Below are positions 16,608-25,022 of a DNA stretch of 56,453 nt, in pieces. Origin of the DNA: a bacterium (GTDB taxonomy: Bacteria; Bacillota; Clostridia; Lachnospirales; Lachnospiraceae); the NCBI GenBank assembly GCA_030535455.1, contig JAUNJY010000028.1, forward strand, positions 1 through 56,453, in the 5' to 3' direction. Each line of letters opens with the position of its first letter. Position 1 is the first letter of the stretch. Made by a program: the position numbers and the translations under genes. Under the pieces are notes generated by a model that saw only the letters and a program-made list of their open reading frames with translations, did no database searches and was not told the origin of the DNA.

Positions 16608-17606
16608 ATGGCAAATGAATTTGTTAAGAAAAAGAGTGGAGAAGTTAAAAAGTCCACAATTAAAAAAATAATTATAATTGCACTTATCTATGTAGGAGTA
16701 ATCGTATTAGTAAATTCAGGGATCCTTGGTTATCAATATCGTAATCTGCTAGTTTCTGTTTCTGTAAATATCATTATGGCAGTATCATTAAACCTTGTTA
16801 CTGGATTTTTGGGAGAGCTTTCTCTTGGACATGCCGGATTTATGGCAGTCGGAGCCTATACAGGGTCTTTAATTACCTTGCATCTTGATCTTCCAATGTG
16901 GATTGAAGTAATCGTAGGGCTTGCAGGAGCAGGTATTATGGCTGCTATTTTCGGCATATTAATCGGTATTCCGGTACTTCGTCTTCACGGCGACTATCTG
17001 GCTATTGTAACACTTGCATTTGGACAGATCATAGCATCTATTTTAAATTATGCTAAAAGCATTACCGGTGGTGCCAGTGGCCTTAGCAATATTCCAGAGT
17101 ATACCACAAGCAAGCATTACATACTGGTTATTACACTGGTAATTTTATCTGTGGTGATAATGAGTAATATAATGAAATCCAGATATGGGCGTGCAATTAC
17201 GGCAGTCCGTGATAACTATATTGCAGCAGAGGCAACAGGTGTATGTATTCGTAACTACAAGATTTTTGCATTTGTCGTAGGAGCATTCTTTGCTGGAATT
17301 GCAGGCTTTATGTTTGCCCATAATGTAGGAATTATAAAACCAAATAAATTTGATTTTAATATGTCAATCAACATTCTGGTTATCGTCGTGTTAGGTGGAA
17401 TGGGAAGCATTAGAGGCTCCATCATTGCCGCAATCATTCTTACCATACTTCCAGAAATGTTACGTGATATTCAGGATTACCGTATGTTAATGTATGCAGT
17501 ACTATTAATTGCTGCCATGTTATTTAATAACTCCAAACTTCGCAAACGTTTAGTAGAAGATGACACACTAAAAAGAATTTTTAAAAGAAAGAAAAAGGAG
17601 GCGTAG
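16608..17606 (+). CDS. livM: Branched-chain amino acid ABC permease LivM
   Basis: A 332-residue membrane protein with a basic N-terminus, about 8-9 hydrophobic helices and a basic tail (FKRKKKEA). Motifs: GFLGELSLGHAGFMAVGAY, SRYGRAITAVRDN with EATGV (the ATPase-coupling loop) and LGGMGSIRGSIIAA. It starts 10 nt after livH stops. Confidence 0.93.
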   Translation: MANEFVKKKSGEVKKSTIKKIIIIALIYVGVIVLVNSGILGYQYRNLLVSVSVNIIMAVSLNLVTGFLGELSLGHAGFMAVGAYTGSLITLHLDLPMWIEVIVGLAGAGIMAAIFGILIGIPVLRLHGDYLAIVTLAFGQIIASILNYAKSITGGASGLSNIPEYTTSKHYILVITLVILSVVIMSNIMKSRYGRAITAVRDNYIAAEATGVCIRNYKIFAFVVGAFFAGIAGFMFAHNVGIIKPNKFDFNMSINILVIVVLGGMGSIRGSIIAAIILTILPEMLRDIQDYRMLMYAVLLIAAMLFNNSKLRKRLVEDDTLKRIFKRKKKEA

Positions 17607-17609
17607 GTT

Positions 17610-18365
17610 ATGGCATTGTTAGACGTGAAAAACTTAGGGATCTCCTTTGGTGGACTTAGAGCCGTAGATAATTTTAACATCAGTATTAAGGAAGGCCAGC
17701 TATATGGATTGATTGGACCAAACGGTGCTGGAAAGACAACTATATTCAACTTACTGACAGGTGTTTACCGGCCAACCGATGGTTCCATTTTATTAGATGG
17801 AAAAAATATCGTTGGACAGTCCATTCATAAAATCAGCCAGGAAGGCATTGCAAGAACATTTCAGAATATTCGTTTATTTGGTAAAATGACGGTGCTTGAA
17901 AATGTTAAGGTAGGTTTACATAATGAATATAAATATTCTATTTTATCAAGTATTTTGCAGTACCCAACCATAAAAAAGGAAGCACAGATGAATGAAAGGG
18001 CAATGGAAATCCTTAAGGTCTTTGGTCTTGAAGAGAACGCCGATCTGCTTGCAAGCAATCTTCCTTATGGACAGCAGAGAAAGCTTGAGATTGCACGTGC
18101 CTTGGCAACTAATCCAAAGCTATTATTACTAGATGAGCCGGCAGCCGGCATGAATCCAAATGAGACATTAGAACTTATGGATACGATCCGTCTTGTAAGA
18201 GATGAATTTAACGTTACCATTCTTCTGATTGAACATGATATGAAGCTAGTATCAGGTATTTGCGAAGAACTTACCGTACTTAACTTTGGTACCGTATTGG
18301 CACAGGGTAAACCGGAGGTTGTTTTAAACGATCCTAAAGTAGTTACCGCATATCTTGGAGAATAG
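17610..18365 (+). CDS. livG: Branched-chain amino acid ABC ATPase LivG
   Basis: A 251-residue ATP-binding subunit: Walker A GPNGAGKTT, a LivG-type insertion (GIARTFQNIRLF), signature NLPYGQQRKLEIARAL and Walker B LLLLDEPAAGMNP, with the switch His in LIEHDM. It starts 3 nt after livM. It acts on the cytoplasmic face with LivF. Confidence 0.94.
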   Translation: MALLDVKNLGISFGGLRAVDNFNISIKEGQLYGLIGPNGAGKTTIFNLLTGVYRPTDGSILLDGKNIVGQSIHKISQEGIARTFQNIRLFGKMTVLENVKVGLHNEYKYSILSSILQYPTIKKEAQMNERAMEILKVFGLEENADLLASNLPYGQQRKLEIARALATNPKLLLLDEPAAGMNPNETLELMDTIRLVRDEFNVTILLIEHDMKLVSGICEELTVLNFGTVLAQGKPEVVLNDPKVVTAYLGE

Positions 18366-18376
18366 GAGGAAACCTT

Positions 18377-19087
18377 ATGAGTTTACTATCAGTAAAAGAT
18401 TTAAATGTATATTATGGTGTAATCCACGCATTAAAGGATGTGTCTTTTGATGTGGAGGAAGGAGAAGTTATTGCCTTAATCGGTGCCAATGGTGCAGGCA
18501 AGACAACCACACTCCATACCATTACAGGATTGATTGGTGCAAAAAGCGGTTCCATTGAATTTGAAGGGACCAATTTATTAAAGACGCCAGCACATAAGAT
18601 CGTTGGACTTGGAATGGCTCATGTTCCGGAAGGAAGAAGGATCTTTCAAGAGCTTACCGTATATGAAAACCTAAAGCTGGGTGCCTATACAAGAAGCAAT
18701 AAAGCAGAAATTCAGGAGACGCTGGAAATGGTGTATGAGCGTTTTCCTAGATTAAAGGAAAGAAAAAATCAGGTCGGCGGTACCTTAAGTGGTGGTGAAC
18801 AGCAGATGCTTGCCATGGGACGTGCTTTGATGAGCAAGCCTAAGATTATCTTAATGGATGAGCCATCCATGGGGCTTAGTCCAATATTTGTATCGGAAAT
18901 CTTTGATATCATCAAGGAAATCAGCGCACAGGGGACTACGGTTTTACTTGTAGAGCAAAATGCAAAGAAGGCATTGGAGATAGCAGACAGGGCCTATGTA
19001 TTGGAGACGGGAAAAGTTGCATTATCAGGTGATGCCACAGACTTAATGAATGATGACTCTGTTAAGAAAGCATATTTAGGAGAATAG
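18377..19087 (+). CDS. livF: Branched-chain amino acid ABC ATPase LivF
   Basis: A 236-residue ATP-binding subunit: Walker A GANGAGKTT, the LivF hallmark MAHVPEGRRIFQELTVYENL, signature TLSGGEQQMLAMGRAL, Walker B IILMDEPSMGLSP and LLVEQNA. It starts 11 nt after livG, with AGGAGG upstream. Confidence 0.94.
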   Translation: MSLLSVKDLNVYYGVIHALKDVSFDVEEGEVIALIGANGAGKTTTLHTITGLIGAKSGSIEFEGTNLLKTPAHKIVGLGMAHVPEGRRIFQELTVYENLKLGAYTRSNKAEIQETLEMVYERFPRLKERKNQVGGTLSGGEQQMLAMGRALMSKPKIILMDEPSMGLSPIFVSEIFDIIKEISAQGTTVLLVEQNAKKALEIADRAYVLETGKVALSGDATDLMNDDSVKKAYLGE

Positions 19088-19099
19088 GGGGCGTTGGGT

Positions 19100-19720
19100 T
19101 TGAAAAACTATGTAATCACGATCTCGAGGGGATATGGCAGTGGCGGACGTACCATTGGGAAGATGCTTGCCAAGGAATTAGGAATTAGTTTTTATGACCG
19201 AGAGCTACTACGTCTGGCATCCGATGATAGTGGAATTAATGAAGAACTATTTGCAAAGGCAGATGAGACTGTAAAGTCAAGCCTTCTTTATAAGGTTGCA
19301 AGAAAGGCCTATAAAGGTGAATTGATCCCTCCTGATCGGGAGGATTTTATCAGCAATGATAACCTATTTAATTATCAGGCAAAAATTATTAAGGAATTAG
19401 CAGAAACGGAACCTTGTGTGATCGTTGGGCGCTGTGCAGACTATGTCTTAAAAGATATGGAAAACGTAATTCGAGTATTTGTCCATGCCCCACTTCCTTC
19501 TTGCATAGACCGCTTGGAGGAAATGTACGGGGAAAACCGCAAGGATCTTGAACGTAAGATTGTTTCTATCGACAAGAAGCGTGCCGTTTACTATAAATAT
19601 TACACAGGACAAGAGTGGAATGATGCCATGAACTATGACTTGTGCATTAACACAAGTACCATGAGCTTTGAACAAGGCGTGGAAATGATCAAGGCATTTA
19701 TGAATATCCGATTAAAATAA
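19100..19720 (+). CDS. Cytidylate kinase-like family protein
   Basis: A 206-residue P-loop protein. ISRGYGSGGRTIGKMLAKEL is the nucleotide-binding start of the cytidylate-kinase-like family, which is distinct from true Cmk; CVIVGRCADYVL and a basic lid region (RKIVSIDKKRAVYYKYY) follow. The substrate is unknown. I prefer the TTG at 19100, behind AGGGGG at 8 nt; an in-frame TTG lies 6 nt upstream. It closes the liv operon, 12 nt after livF, though no link between the functions is known to me. Confidence 0.8.
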   Translation: MKNYVITISRGYGSGGRTIGKMLAKELGISFYDRELLRLASDDSGINEELFAKADETVKSSLLYKVARKAYKGELIPPDREDFISNDNLFNYQAKIIKELAETEPCVIVGRCADYVLKDMENVIRVFVHAPLPSCIDRLEEMYGENRKDLERKIVSIDKKRAVYYKYYTGQEWNDAMNYDLCINTSTMSFEQGVEMIKAFMNIRLK

Positions 19721-19730
19721 GTCGGAAAAG

Positions 19731-19770
19731 AGAGCATGTTTACATAGAAAGAATGTAGGCATGCTTTTTT
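19731..19770 (+). terminator. Terminator of the liv operon
   Basis: GCATGTTTACAT pairs with ATGTAGGCATGC, followed by six T. Confidence 0.88.
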
Positions 19771-19937
19771 GATTGAAATGTTCCATGGAAAGGCATAAAA
19801 TTATTAGATAGACAAAATATCAGCGACAGTATCAGCAATAGACAGGATGGAGCTAAAACTGCTTCCATGCTTGCATTTTCGTGTAGGCATGTGTATACTA
19901 GTAACAATGGTAATTTAACGCAGTAAAGTGAGAAAGG

Positions 19938-21134
19938 ATGAATGACATGATCGCAGAAAAGATGAAAGGATATGTTGCAAATAGCAGCATTATCCGTGCA
20001 ATGTTTGAAGAAGGAAAGAATTTGGCAGCAAAGATTGGTGCTGAAAATGTATATGATTTCAGTTTGGGAAACCCAAGTGTTGAGCCACCTAAACATGTAA
20101 AAGAGTCCATCATAGAGATTTTAAATGAAGAGAATTCTATGGAAGTACACGGCTATATGAGCAATGCGGGATTTGAGTCAGTACGTAGTACCATTGCTAA
20201 TTCTCTAAATAAAAAGTTTGGTACATATTTTAATGAGAATAATATTCTAATGACTGTTGGAGCAGCAGGTGGATTAAATGTAATCTTAAAGACATTATTA
20301 AATCCAGGGGACGAAGTATTGACCTTTGCGCCATACTTTGGTGAATATAATAATTATGTTGCAAATTTCGATGGAACATTACTTGCAGTTACTCCAAACA
20401 CAGAAGATTTCCAGCCAAATATAAAAGAGTTTGAGGAAAAGATTACGGCTAAGACAAAGGCTGTCATTATTAACACTCCAAATAATCCGACTGGTGTTGT
20501 TTATTCCGAGGAAACCATTAAAAAGATCGCAGCTGTATTAGAAAAGAAGCAAACAGAATATAATACTAGTATTTATTTGATTGCAGACGAACCATATCGC
20601 GAACTTGCTTATGATGGAGTAGAAGTGCCATATTTGACAAAATACTATAAGAATACGGTAGTAGGATATTCCTACAGCAAGTCCTTAAGCTTACCGGGAG
20701 AGCGTATTGGATATTTAGTCATACCAAATGAAGTTGATGATTACGATGACGTATTTCAAGCTGCCTGTGTTGCAAACCGCATCCTTGGCTATGTGAATGC
20801 CCCATCCTTAATTCAAAAAGTAGTTGCAAAGTGTATCGATGCAGAAGTTGACATTGATGTGTACAATCGCAACCGTGAGCTTTTATATAATAGCCTGATT
20901 GAGTATGGCTATAGCTGTGTAAAACCACAAGGAGCATTTTATTTATTTGTGAAATCTTTAGAGGAAGACGACAAGGCATTTGCCAAAGCAGCTAAAAAAT
21001 ACAATTTATTAGTTGTTCCAGGCTCAGCATTTGGGTGCCCAGGCTATGTACGTATTGCATATTGCGTAGATTATGCTATGATCGAACGTTCTTTGCCTGC
21101 ATTTGAACAATTAGCAAAAGAATATAGTAAATAA
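19938..21134 (+). CDS. PLP-dependent aminotransferase (class I/II)
   Basis: A 398-residue fold-type I aminotransferase. FSLGNPSVEPP binds substrate, NTPNNPTG lies under the cofactor, ADEPYRELAY holds the PLP-binding Asp, and the Schiff-base lysine is K248 in SYSKSLSLPGERIGY. It resembles aspartate/aromatic aminotransferases; the amino acid used cannot be read. AGAAAGGA precedes the ATG. A histidinol-phosphate-type aminotransferase follows 36 nt later, so the two may be co-transcribed. Confidence 0.88.
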   Translation: MNDMIAEKMKGYVANSSIIRAMFEEGKNLAAKIGAENVYDFSLGNPSVEPPKHVKESIIEILNEENSMEVHGYMSNAGFESVRSTIANSLNKKFGTYFNENNILMTVGAAGGLNVILKTLLNPGDEVLTFAPYFGEYNNYVANFDGTLLAVTPNTEDFQPNIKEFEEKITAKTKAVIINTPNNPTGVVYSEETIKKIAAVLEKKQTEYNTSIYLIADEPYRELAYDGVEVPYLTKYYKNTVVGYSYSKSLSLPGERIGYLVIPNEVDDYDDVFQAACVANRILGYVNAPSLIQKVVAKCIDAEVDIDVYNRNRELLYNSLIEYGYSCVKPQGAFYLFVKSLEEDDKAFAKAAKKYNLLVVPGSAFGCPGYVRIAYCVDYAMIERSLPAFEQLAKEYSK

Positions 21135-21170
21135 CTCGTAGATGGTTACGAAAAAGAAGGGAAGGATTGA

Positions 21171-22253
21171 ATGAAAGCTTGGGAGAAAAATATTAGGATG
21201 GTAGATCCATATGTTCCAGGAGAGCAGCCAGTTCTTGATGATATGATCAAATTAAATACGAATGAGAACCCATACCCGCCGGCACCAGGGGTAAAAGAGA
21301 TTATAGATCAGATGAATGTTAAAGAGGTCCGTCTTTATCCAGACCCTAGCTGTAGTTCGCTTGTGAATGTGTTATCTGAGTACTACCAGTTGGAAAAGGA
21401 CCAGGTATTTGTAGGTGTTGGATCCGACGATGTGCTAGCAACGGCATTTCTTACATTTTTTAATTCCAAGAAGCCAATCTTGTTTCCTGATATTACGTAT
21501 GCATTTTATGATGTATGGGCAAATCTTTATCATATTCCATTTGAACGTCCTGCACTTGATGAGAATTTTAGAATTAAGAGAGAAGACTATTACAAAGAGA
21601 ATGGTGGAGTCGTAATTGCTAATCCAAATGCGCCAACGTCTATTTGTGAGGGTCTTGAATTTATAGAAGATATTCTAAATCATAACCAGGATGTCATCGT
21701 AATTGTGGATGAAGCCTATGTTGATTTTGGCGGAGTCAGTGCAAGACCGCTGCTTAAGAAGTATGATAACTTATTGATTACACAGACATTTTCAAAATCC
21801 CGTTCTATGGCAGGGGCTCGCATTGGTTACTGTATGGGAAGCAAACGATTAATTCAGGCAATGAATGATGTGAAATATTCCATTAACTCTTACACGATGA
21901 ATCAATGGGCACTAAGGATTGGTGTTGAAGCGGTGAAGGATGATGTGTATTTTAAAGAAGGTCTGGTAAAGATTATGAGGACCAGACAGGCAACCATGAG
22001 TGCTCTTCGTGAGTTAGGATTTGAAGTTATGGACTCTAAGACTAATTTCTTATTTATAACACACAAGCACATGGACTGTAAGCAGTTATTTGAATATCTT
22101 CGCACGAAACATATTTTTGTGCGACGCTGGGATGCTGACAGAATAAGCAATTATCTACGCGTTACCATTGGAACGGAACAGGAGATGGCAACATTCTTAG
22201 ATGAGACAAGAAAATTTATACAAATGGCACAACAGGCAGTAGGAGTGCAATAG
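21171..22253 (+). CDS. hisC: Histidinol-phosphate aminotransferase-like enzyme
   Basis: A 360-residue PLP enzyme, the usual length for HisC. NTNENPYPP near the N-terminus, NPNAPTS, VDEAYVDFGG and the lysine K209 in TFSKSRSMAGARIGY match HisC-type enzymes, which convert imidazole-acetol phosphate and glutamate to histidinol phosphate. The rest of the his operon is not here, so a related role (for example aromatic or cobalamin-pathway transamination) is possible. Confidence 0.82.
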   Translation: MKAWEKNIRMVDPYVPGEQPVLDDMIKLNTNENPYPPAPGVKEIIDQMNVKEVRLYPDPSCSSLVNVLSEYYQLEKDQVFVGVGSDDVLATAFLTFFNSKKPILFPDITYAFYDVWANLYHIPFERPALDENFRIKREDYYKENGGVVIANPNAPTSICEGLEFIEDILNHNQDVIVIVDEAYVDFGGVSARPLLKKYDNLLITQTFSKSRSMAGARIGYCMGSKRLIQAMNDVKYSINSYTMNQWALRIGVEAVKDDVYFKEGLVKIMRTRQATMSALRELGFEVMDSKTNFLFITHKHMDCKQLFEYLRTKHIFVRRWDADRISNYLRVTIGTEQEMATFLDETRKFIQMAQQAVGVQ

Positions 22254-22277
22254 AGAGTTATATGGGGAGGAAAACAA

Positions 22278-22670
22278 ATGAAAGTATTGATTGCTGAAGA
22301 TGATTTCGCAAGCCGTAAGTTTATGTTGCGCTTACTGCAGCAGTATGGGGAATGCGATGTGACAGTAGATGGGGAAGAAGCGATTGAGGCCTTTAAAATG
22401 GCATTAGAAGATGAAGAACCATATGATTTGGTCTGTCTGGATATTATGATGCCGGGCGTAGATGGATACGAGGCGCTTAAGCAAATGAGACAGATTGAGT
22501 CAGAGGAGAATATTCCAGAAGAAAAGCAGGCGAAAATCATTATGACTACTGCATTAAATGATGGAAGAAATGTTATGAAGGCATTTAACCTGGGCTGTGT
22601 CGCTTATGCCGGAAAGCCAATTGATAAAGAAAAGTTTGAAGGCGAACTTAAAAAGTTAAACCTTTTATAG
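22278..22670 (+). CDS. Stand-alone CheY-like receiver
   Basis: A 130-residue single receiver domain: acidic pocket EDD at 7-9, phospho-acceptor D55 in CLDIMMPG, T90/T91 in IMTTA and K113 in GKP. There is no output domain. It starts 24 nt after hisC and shares its terminator. No kinase is nearby, so the partner is unknown. Confidence 0.9.
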   Translation: MKVLIAEDDFASRKFMLRLLQQYGECDVTVDGEEAIEAFKMALEDEEPYDLVCLDIMMPGVDGYEALKQMRQIESEENIPEEKQAKIIMTTALNDGRNVMKAFNLGCVAYAGKPIDKEKFEGELKKLNLL

Positions 22671-22701
22671 GTTATAGCAATTAAGCTTGATTTTAGATAG
22701 C

Positions 22702-22748
22702 AAAAAAGGAGTTCCTGAAACAATACAATTGTCAGGGACTCCTTTTTG
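22702..22748. terminator. Bidirectional terminator
   Basis: AAAAAAGGAGTTCCTGA pairs with TCAGGGACTCCTTTTT between convergent genes; both sides have T-runs. Confidence 0.88.
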
Positions 22749-22766
22749 ACTGACATTAGGCTGTCA

Positions 22767-23303
22767 TTAGATTTTCTGTTGGGAAAGGTGTCTGATATCG
22801 GGAATCTTTACTAAGACTGGATACAGGATCGTACTTAGAATGATTCCGGATATTCCTTGGACGATATTGCCTGGGATGGATGACACAGCCCCTACCCCTA
22901 GATGGAGAAAGTGCCCTTCATAGACAAGATATCCTAACACGACAACGATACCACTACATATTCCGCAAAGGATGGTAAGGACCGTGCGGAAGGAAGCTGA
23001 TTTTACGCGCTGGCAAAGAAATCGAAAAAGAAGTGCTACAATGGCTGCTGCAAGGGCTTTGATTACAAAGGTGCCGGGAACATAGGAGACATATCCTCCA
23101 AGTAGGTCAGACAGCATGGAGCCAATTCCTGCGGCCAGACTGCCATAGATAGGTCCTAGGATGATGCCAGATAGAATGACCATGCAGTCACCAATATGGA
23201 TATATCCATGAAAGGTTGGAATTTTAATGACAAAGGTACCAAGGAAGCATAATGCTGCAAACATGGCACCAATTACAAGTTTTTGTAGTTTTTCAGATTT
23301 CAT
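22767..23303 (-). CDS. ECF transporter substrate-binding (S) component
   Basis: A 178-residue membrane protein with five to six helices. KLVIGAMFAALCFLGTFVIKIP and GYIHIGDCMVILSGIILGPIYGSLAAGIGSML (split here by family position) are typical of vitamin S components; the Ala/Gly-rich first helix is where the shared EcfT docks. The vitamin is not readable. No ecfA/ecfT genes are adjacent. I looked for a riboswitch in its upstream region and found only a hairpin (AACTGGC to GCCAGTT) near 23352-23379. Confidence 0.82.
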   Translation of the reverse strand: MKSEKLQKLVIGAMFAALCFLGTFVIKIPTFHGYIHIGDCMVILSGIILGPIYGSLAAGIGSMLSDLLGGYVSYVPGTFVIKALAAAIVALLFRFLCQRVKSASFRTVLTILCGICSGIVVVLGYLVYEGHFLHLGVGAVSSIPGNIVQGISGIILSTILYPVLVKIPDIRHLSQQKI

Positions 23304-23546
23304 AAGAACACTCCCTTTTATAGTATATGTACATGATATTTATCATAAAATTAAACTGGCCATTTGAATAGTGCCAGTTTACATGTTTTTGGCCATGCCA
23401 GAGAGAAAGAGCCACAAATCAGGAACGAAAATTACAGAAATAATCTAGTAATTTCTTTCGTTACGTATTATAATGAAAATAATATGCAATAGGGTGTACC
23501 ACTATTGTGATAGCAGTGATGAGTGAAAAAGATAGGAGTCTTATGG

Positions 23547-23993
23547 ATGAAAATATCGACAAAAGGAATCTATGCTATTGAGATGATGACAGACCTTGCG
23601 ATCCATTCTGTTGATAGCGTAGAGAGTATAAAAAATATAGCAGCAAGACGAGATCTTTCTGAAAAATATCTCGAACAGATTGTAAGTGCGCTAAAGAAAG
23701 CACACCTGATTGAAAGTACACGAGGAGCTTCTGGTGGCTACCGTCTGGCTAAGCCAGCAAATGAAATAAAGATTTATGATATTTTAGAGGCTACAGAACG
23801 CAATTTAATTCCAATAGAATGCTTGCAAACAAAGACAGAGTGTGGTATAAATTGTGAGAAATGTGCTACACGAGGTATGTGGGGCAAATTATGGCTTGAA
23901 ATGAAGCAGGTTATGGACGATGTGACATTAGAGCAGATCGTAATTGAAAGTGAAAGAAATGAAAAAGAAGATTCAATTGAATACTATATTTAA
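23547..23993 (+). CDS. Rrf2-family transcriptional regulator
   Basis: A 148-residue winged-helix regulator. MKISTKGIYAIEMM is the family opening, DLSEKYLEQIVSALKKA is the recognition region and RGASGGYRLA the wing. Four cysteines (C-x6-C-x3-C-x2-C in the ECLQTKTECGINCEKC region) are placed like the ligands of iron-sulfur Rrf2 proteins such as IscR. I chose the ATG at 23547 behind ATAGGAG; a GTG-started frame 24 nt upstream is less likely. It is 12 nt ahead of a DUF368 gene and may control it or itself; a partly palindromic CTATTGTGATAG lies upstream. Confidence 0.88.
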   Translation: MKISTKGIYAIEMMTDLAIHSVDSVESIKNIAARRDLSEKYLEQIVSALKKAHLIESTRGASGGYRLAKPANEIKIYDILEATERNLIPIECLQTKTECGINCEKCATRGMWGKLWLEMKQVMDDVTLEQIVIESERNEKEDSIEYYI

Positions 23994-24005
23994 AGGAGAT
24001 TACCA

Positions 24006-24857
24006 ATGAAATTTATTATGAGCATACTTAAGGGTATGGTAATGGGTGCAGCCAATATCATTCCTGGAGTAAGTGGTGGAACCTTAGCAGTATCCATGGG
24101 TATCTACGATGAAATTATTAGTTCCATTAATAATTTATTTAAACAGTTTAAGAAAAGTGCGTTGACACTATTACCATACTTTATCGGTATGGGAGCAAGC
24201 TTAGTAGGATTATCATTTATTATTAAGTACTGTCTGACAAACTACAGCTTACAGACCAATGTTTTATTTGTTGGGTTGATTTTAGGCGGTCTGCCAGTAA
24301 TCCTTGATCGTTTTAGAGGAAAAAAAGTTGGAGCAGGAGCAGGTATTGCTTTTGTAATTGCATTTGCAGCAATTATTAGCCTACAGTTACTTGGATCAGG
24401 TGGTGGAAGCGTTGTTCTTAAAGCAAGTGCATTTGGTATGATACAATTATTTTTTGTAGGTGTAATTGCATCTGCAACAATGGTTGTTCCAGGTGTAAGT
24501 GGTTCTATGATTCTTATGATCTTAGGATTTTATGACCCAGTCTTAGGCAAAGTAACAGAGTTCTTCAGTGCATTAAAAGCATTTGATATGGCAGCAATGC
24601 TTGATGGAGCAAAATTCTTAGTACCATTTGGCCTTGGTGTTGTAATCGGTATCTTTGCAATTGCTAAGATAATCGAGTTCTTATTAAATAAGTTTGAAGT
24701 AATTACATTTGCAGCAATTCTTGGCTTAATCATTGCATCTCCATTTGCAATCTTTATGTCAGCAGAGCACTTAGTATTCAGCTTTGGTACGATTTCAATA
24801 AGTGTTGTAACATTTATTATTGGTTTTGCAATTGCATTCTTCTTAGGAAGAGAATAG
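24006..24857 (+). CDS. DUF368 polyprenyl-phosphate transporter (PopT-type)
   Basis: A 283-residue membrane protein with about eight helices. Two internally repeated signatures, NIIPGVSGGTLAVSMGIYD and MVVPGVSGSMILMILGFYD, mark DUF368. Members of this family have been shown to return undecaprenyl phosphate across the cytoplasmic membrane for cell-wall lipid recycling. AAAGGAG precedes the ATG. It is coupled to the Rrf2 gene. Confidence 0.88.
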   Translation: MKFIMSILKGMVMGAANIIPGVSGGTLAVSMGIYDEIISSINNLFKQFKKSALTLLPYFIGMGASLVGLSFIIKYCLTNYSLQTNVLFVGLILGGLPVILDRFRGKKVGAGAGIAFVIAFAAIISLQLLGSGGGSVVLKASAFGMIQLFFVGVIASATMVVPGVSGSMILMILGFYDPVLGKVTEFFSALKAFDMAAMLDGAKFLVPFGLGVVIGIFAIAKIIEFLLNKFEVITFAAILGLIIASPFAIFMSAEHLVFSFGTISISVVTFIIGFAIAFFLGRE

Positions 24858-24866
24858 ATATAAACT

Positions 24867-24917
24867 AAAAACACAGGTGAAACGGAAGAAAAGTTCCGCG
24901 CCACCTGTGTTTTTTTC
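24867..24917 (+). terminator. Terminator after the DUF368 gene
   Basis: ACACAGGTG pairs with CACCTGTGT, with an inner GGAA/TTCC stem, followed by seven T. Confidence 0.92.
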
Positions 24918-24927
24918 TTATCTTTAG

Positions 24928-24957
24928 TTGACAATACATAAAGAACTATACTATAAT
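24928..24957 (+). promoter_or_regulatory. SigA promoter of the zinc ABC operon
   Basis: Perfect TTGACA and perfect TATAAT with 18-nt spacing. Such strength implies control by a repressor. Confidence 0.8.
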
Positions 24958-24959
24958 GC

Positions 24960-24982
24960 TTAATGCAAATGAGTTGCAATAA
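24960..24982 (+). promoter_or_regulatory. Candidate Zur-like operator
   Basis: A 23-nt dyad in which 9 of 11 positions pair: TTAATGCAA, five central nt, then TTGCAATAA. It begins 3 nt after the -10 box, covering the likely transcription start. Its place before a zinc-uptake operon points to a zinc-responsive repressor, but no regulator gene is nearby and it does not match the Bacillus Zur box exactly. Confidence 0.5.
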
Positions 24983-25022
24983 AGAAAAGTTTGTAAATTT
25001 AGCAAGTAGGAGAGGAAATTCT

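Noticed and set aside
23304-23420. Possible vitamin riboswitch before the ECF S-component
   Set aside because: Only a simple hairpin is visible; no preQ1, THF, TPP or FMN core motif was found.
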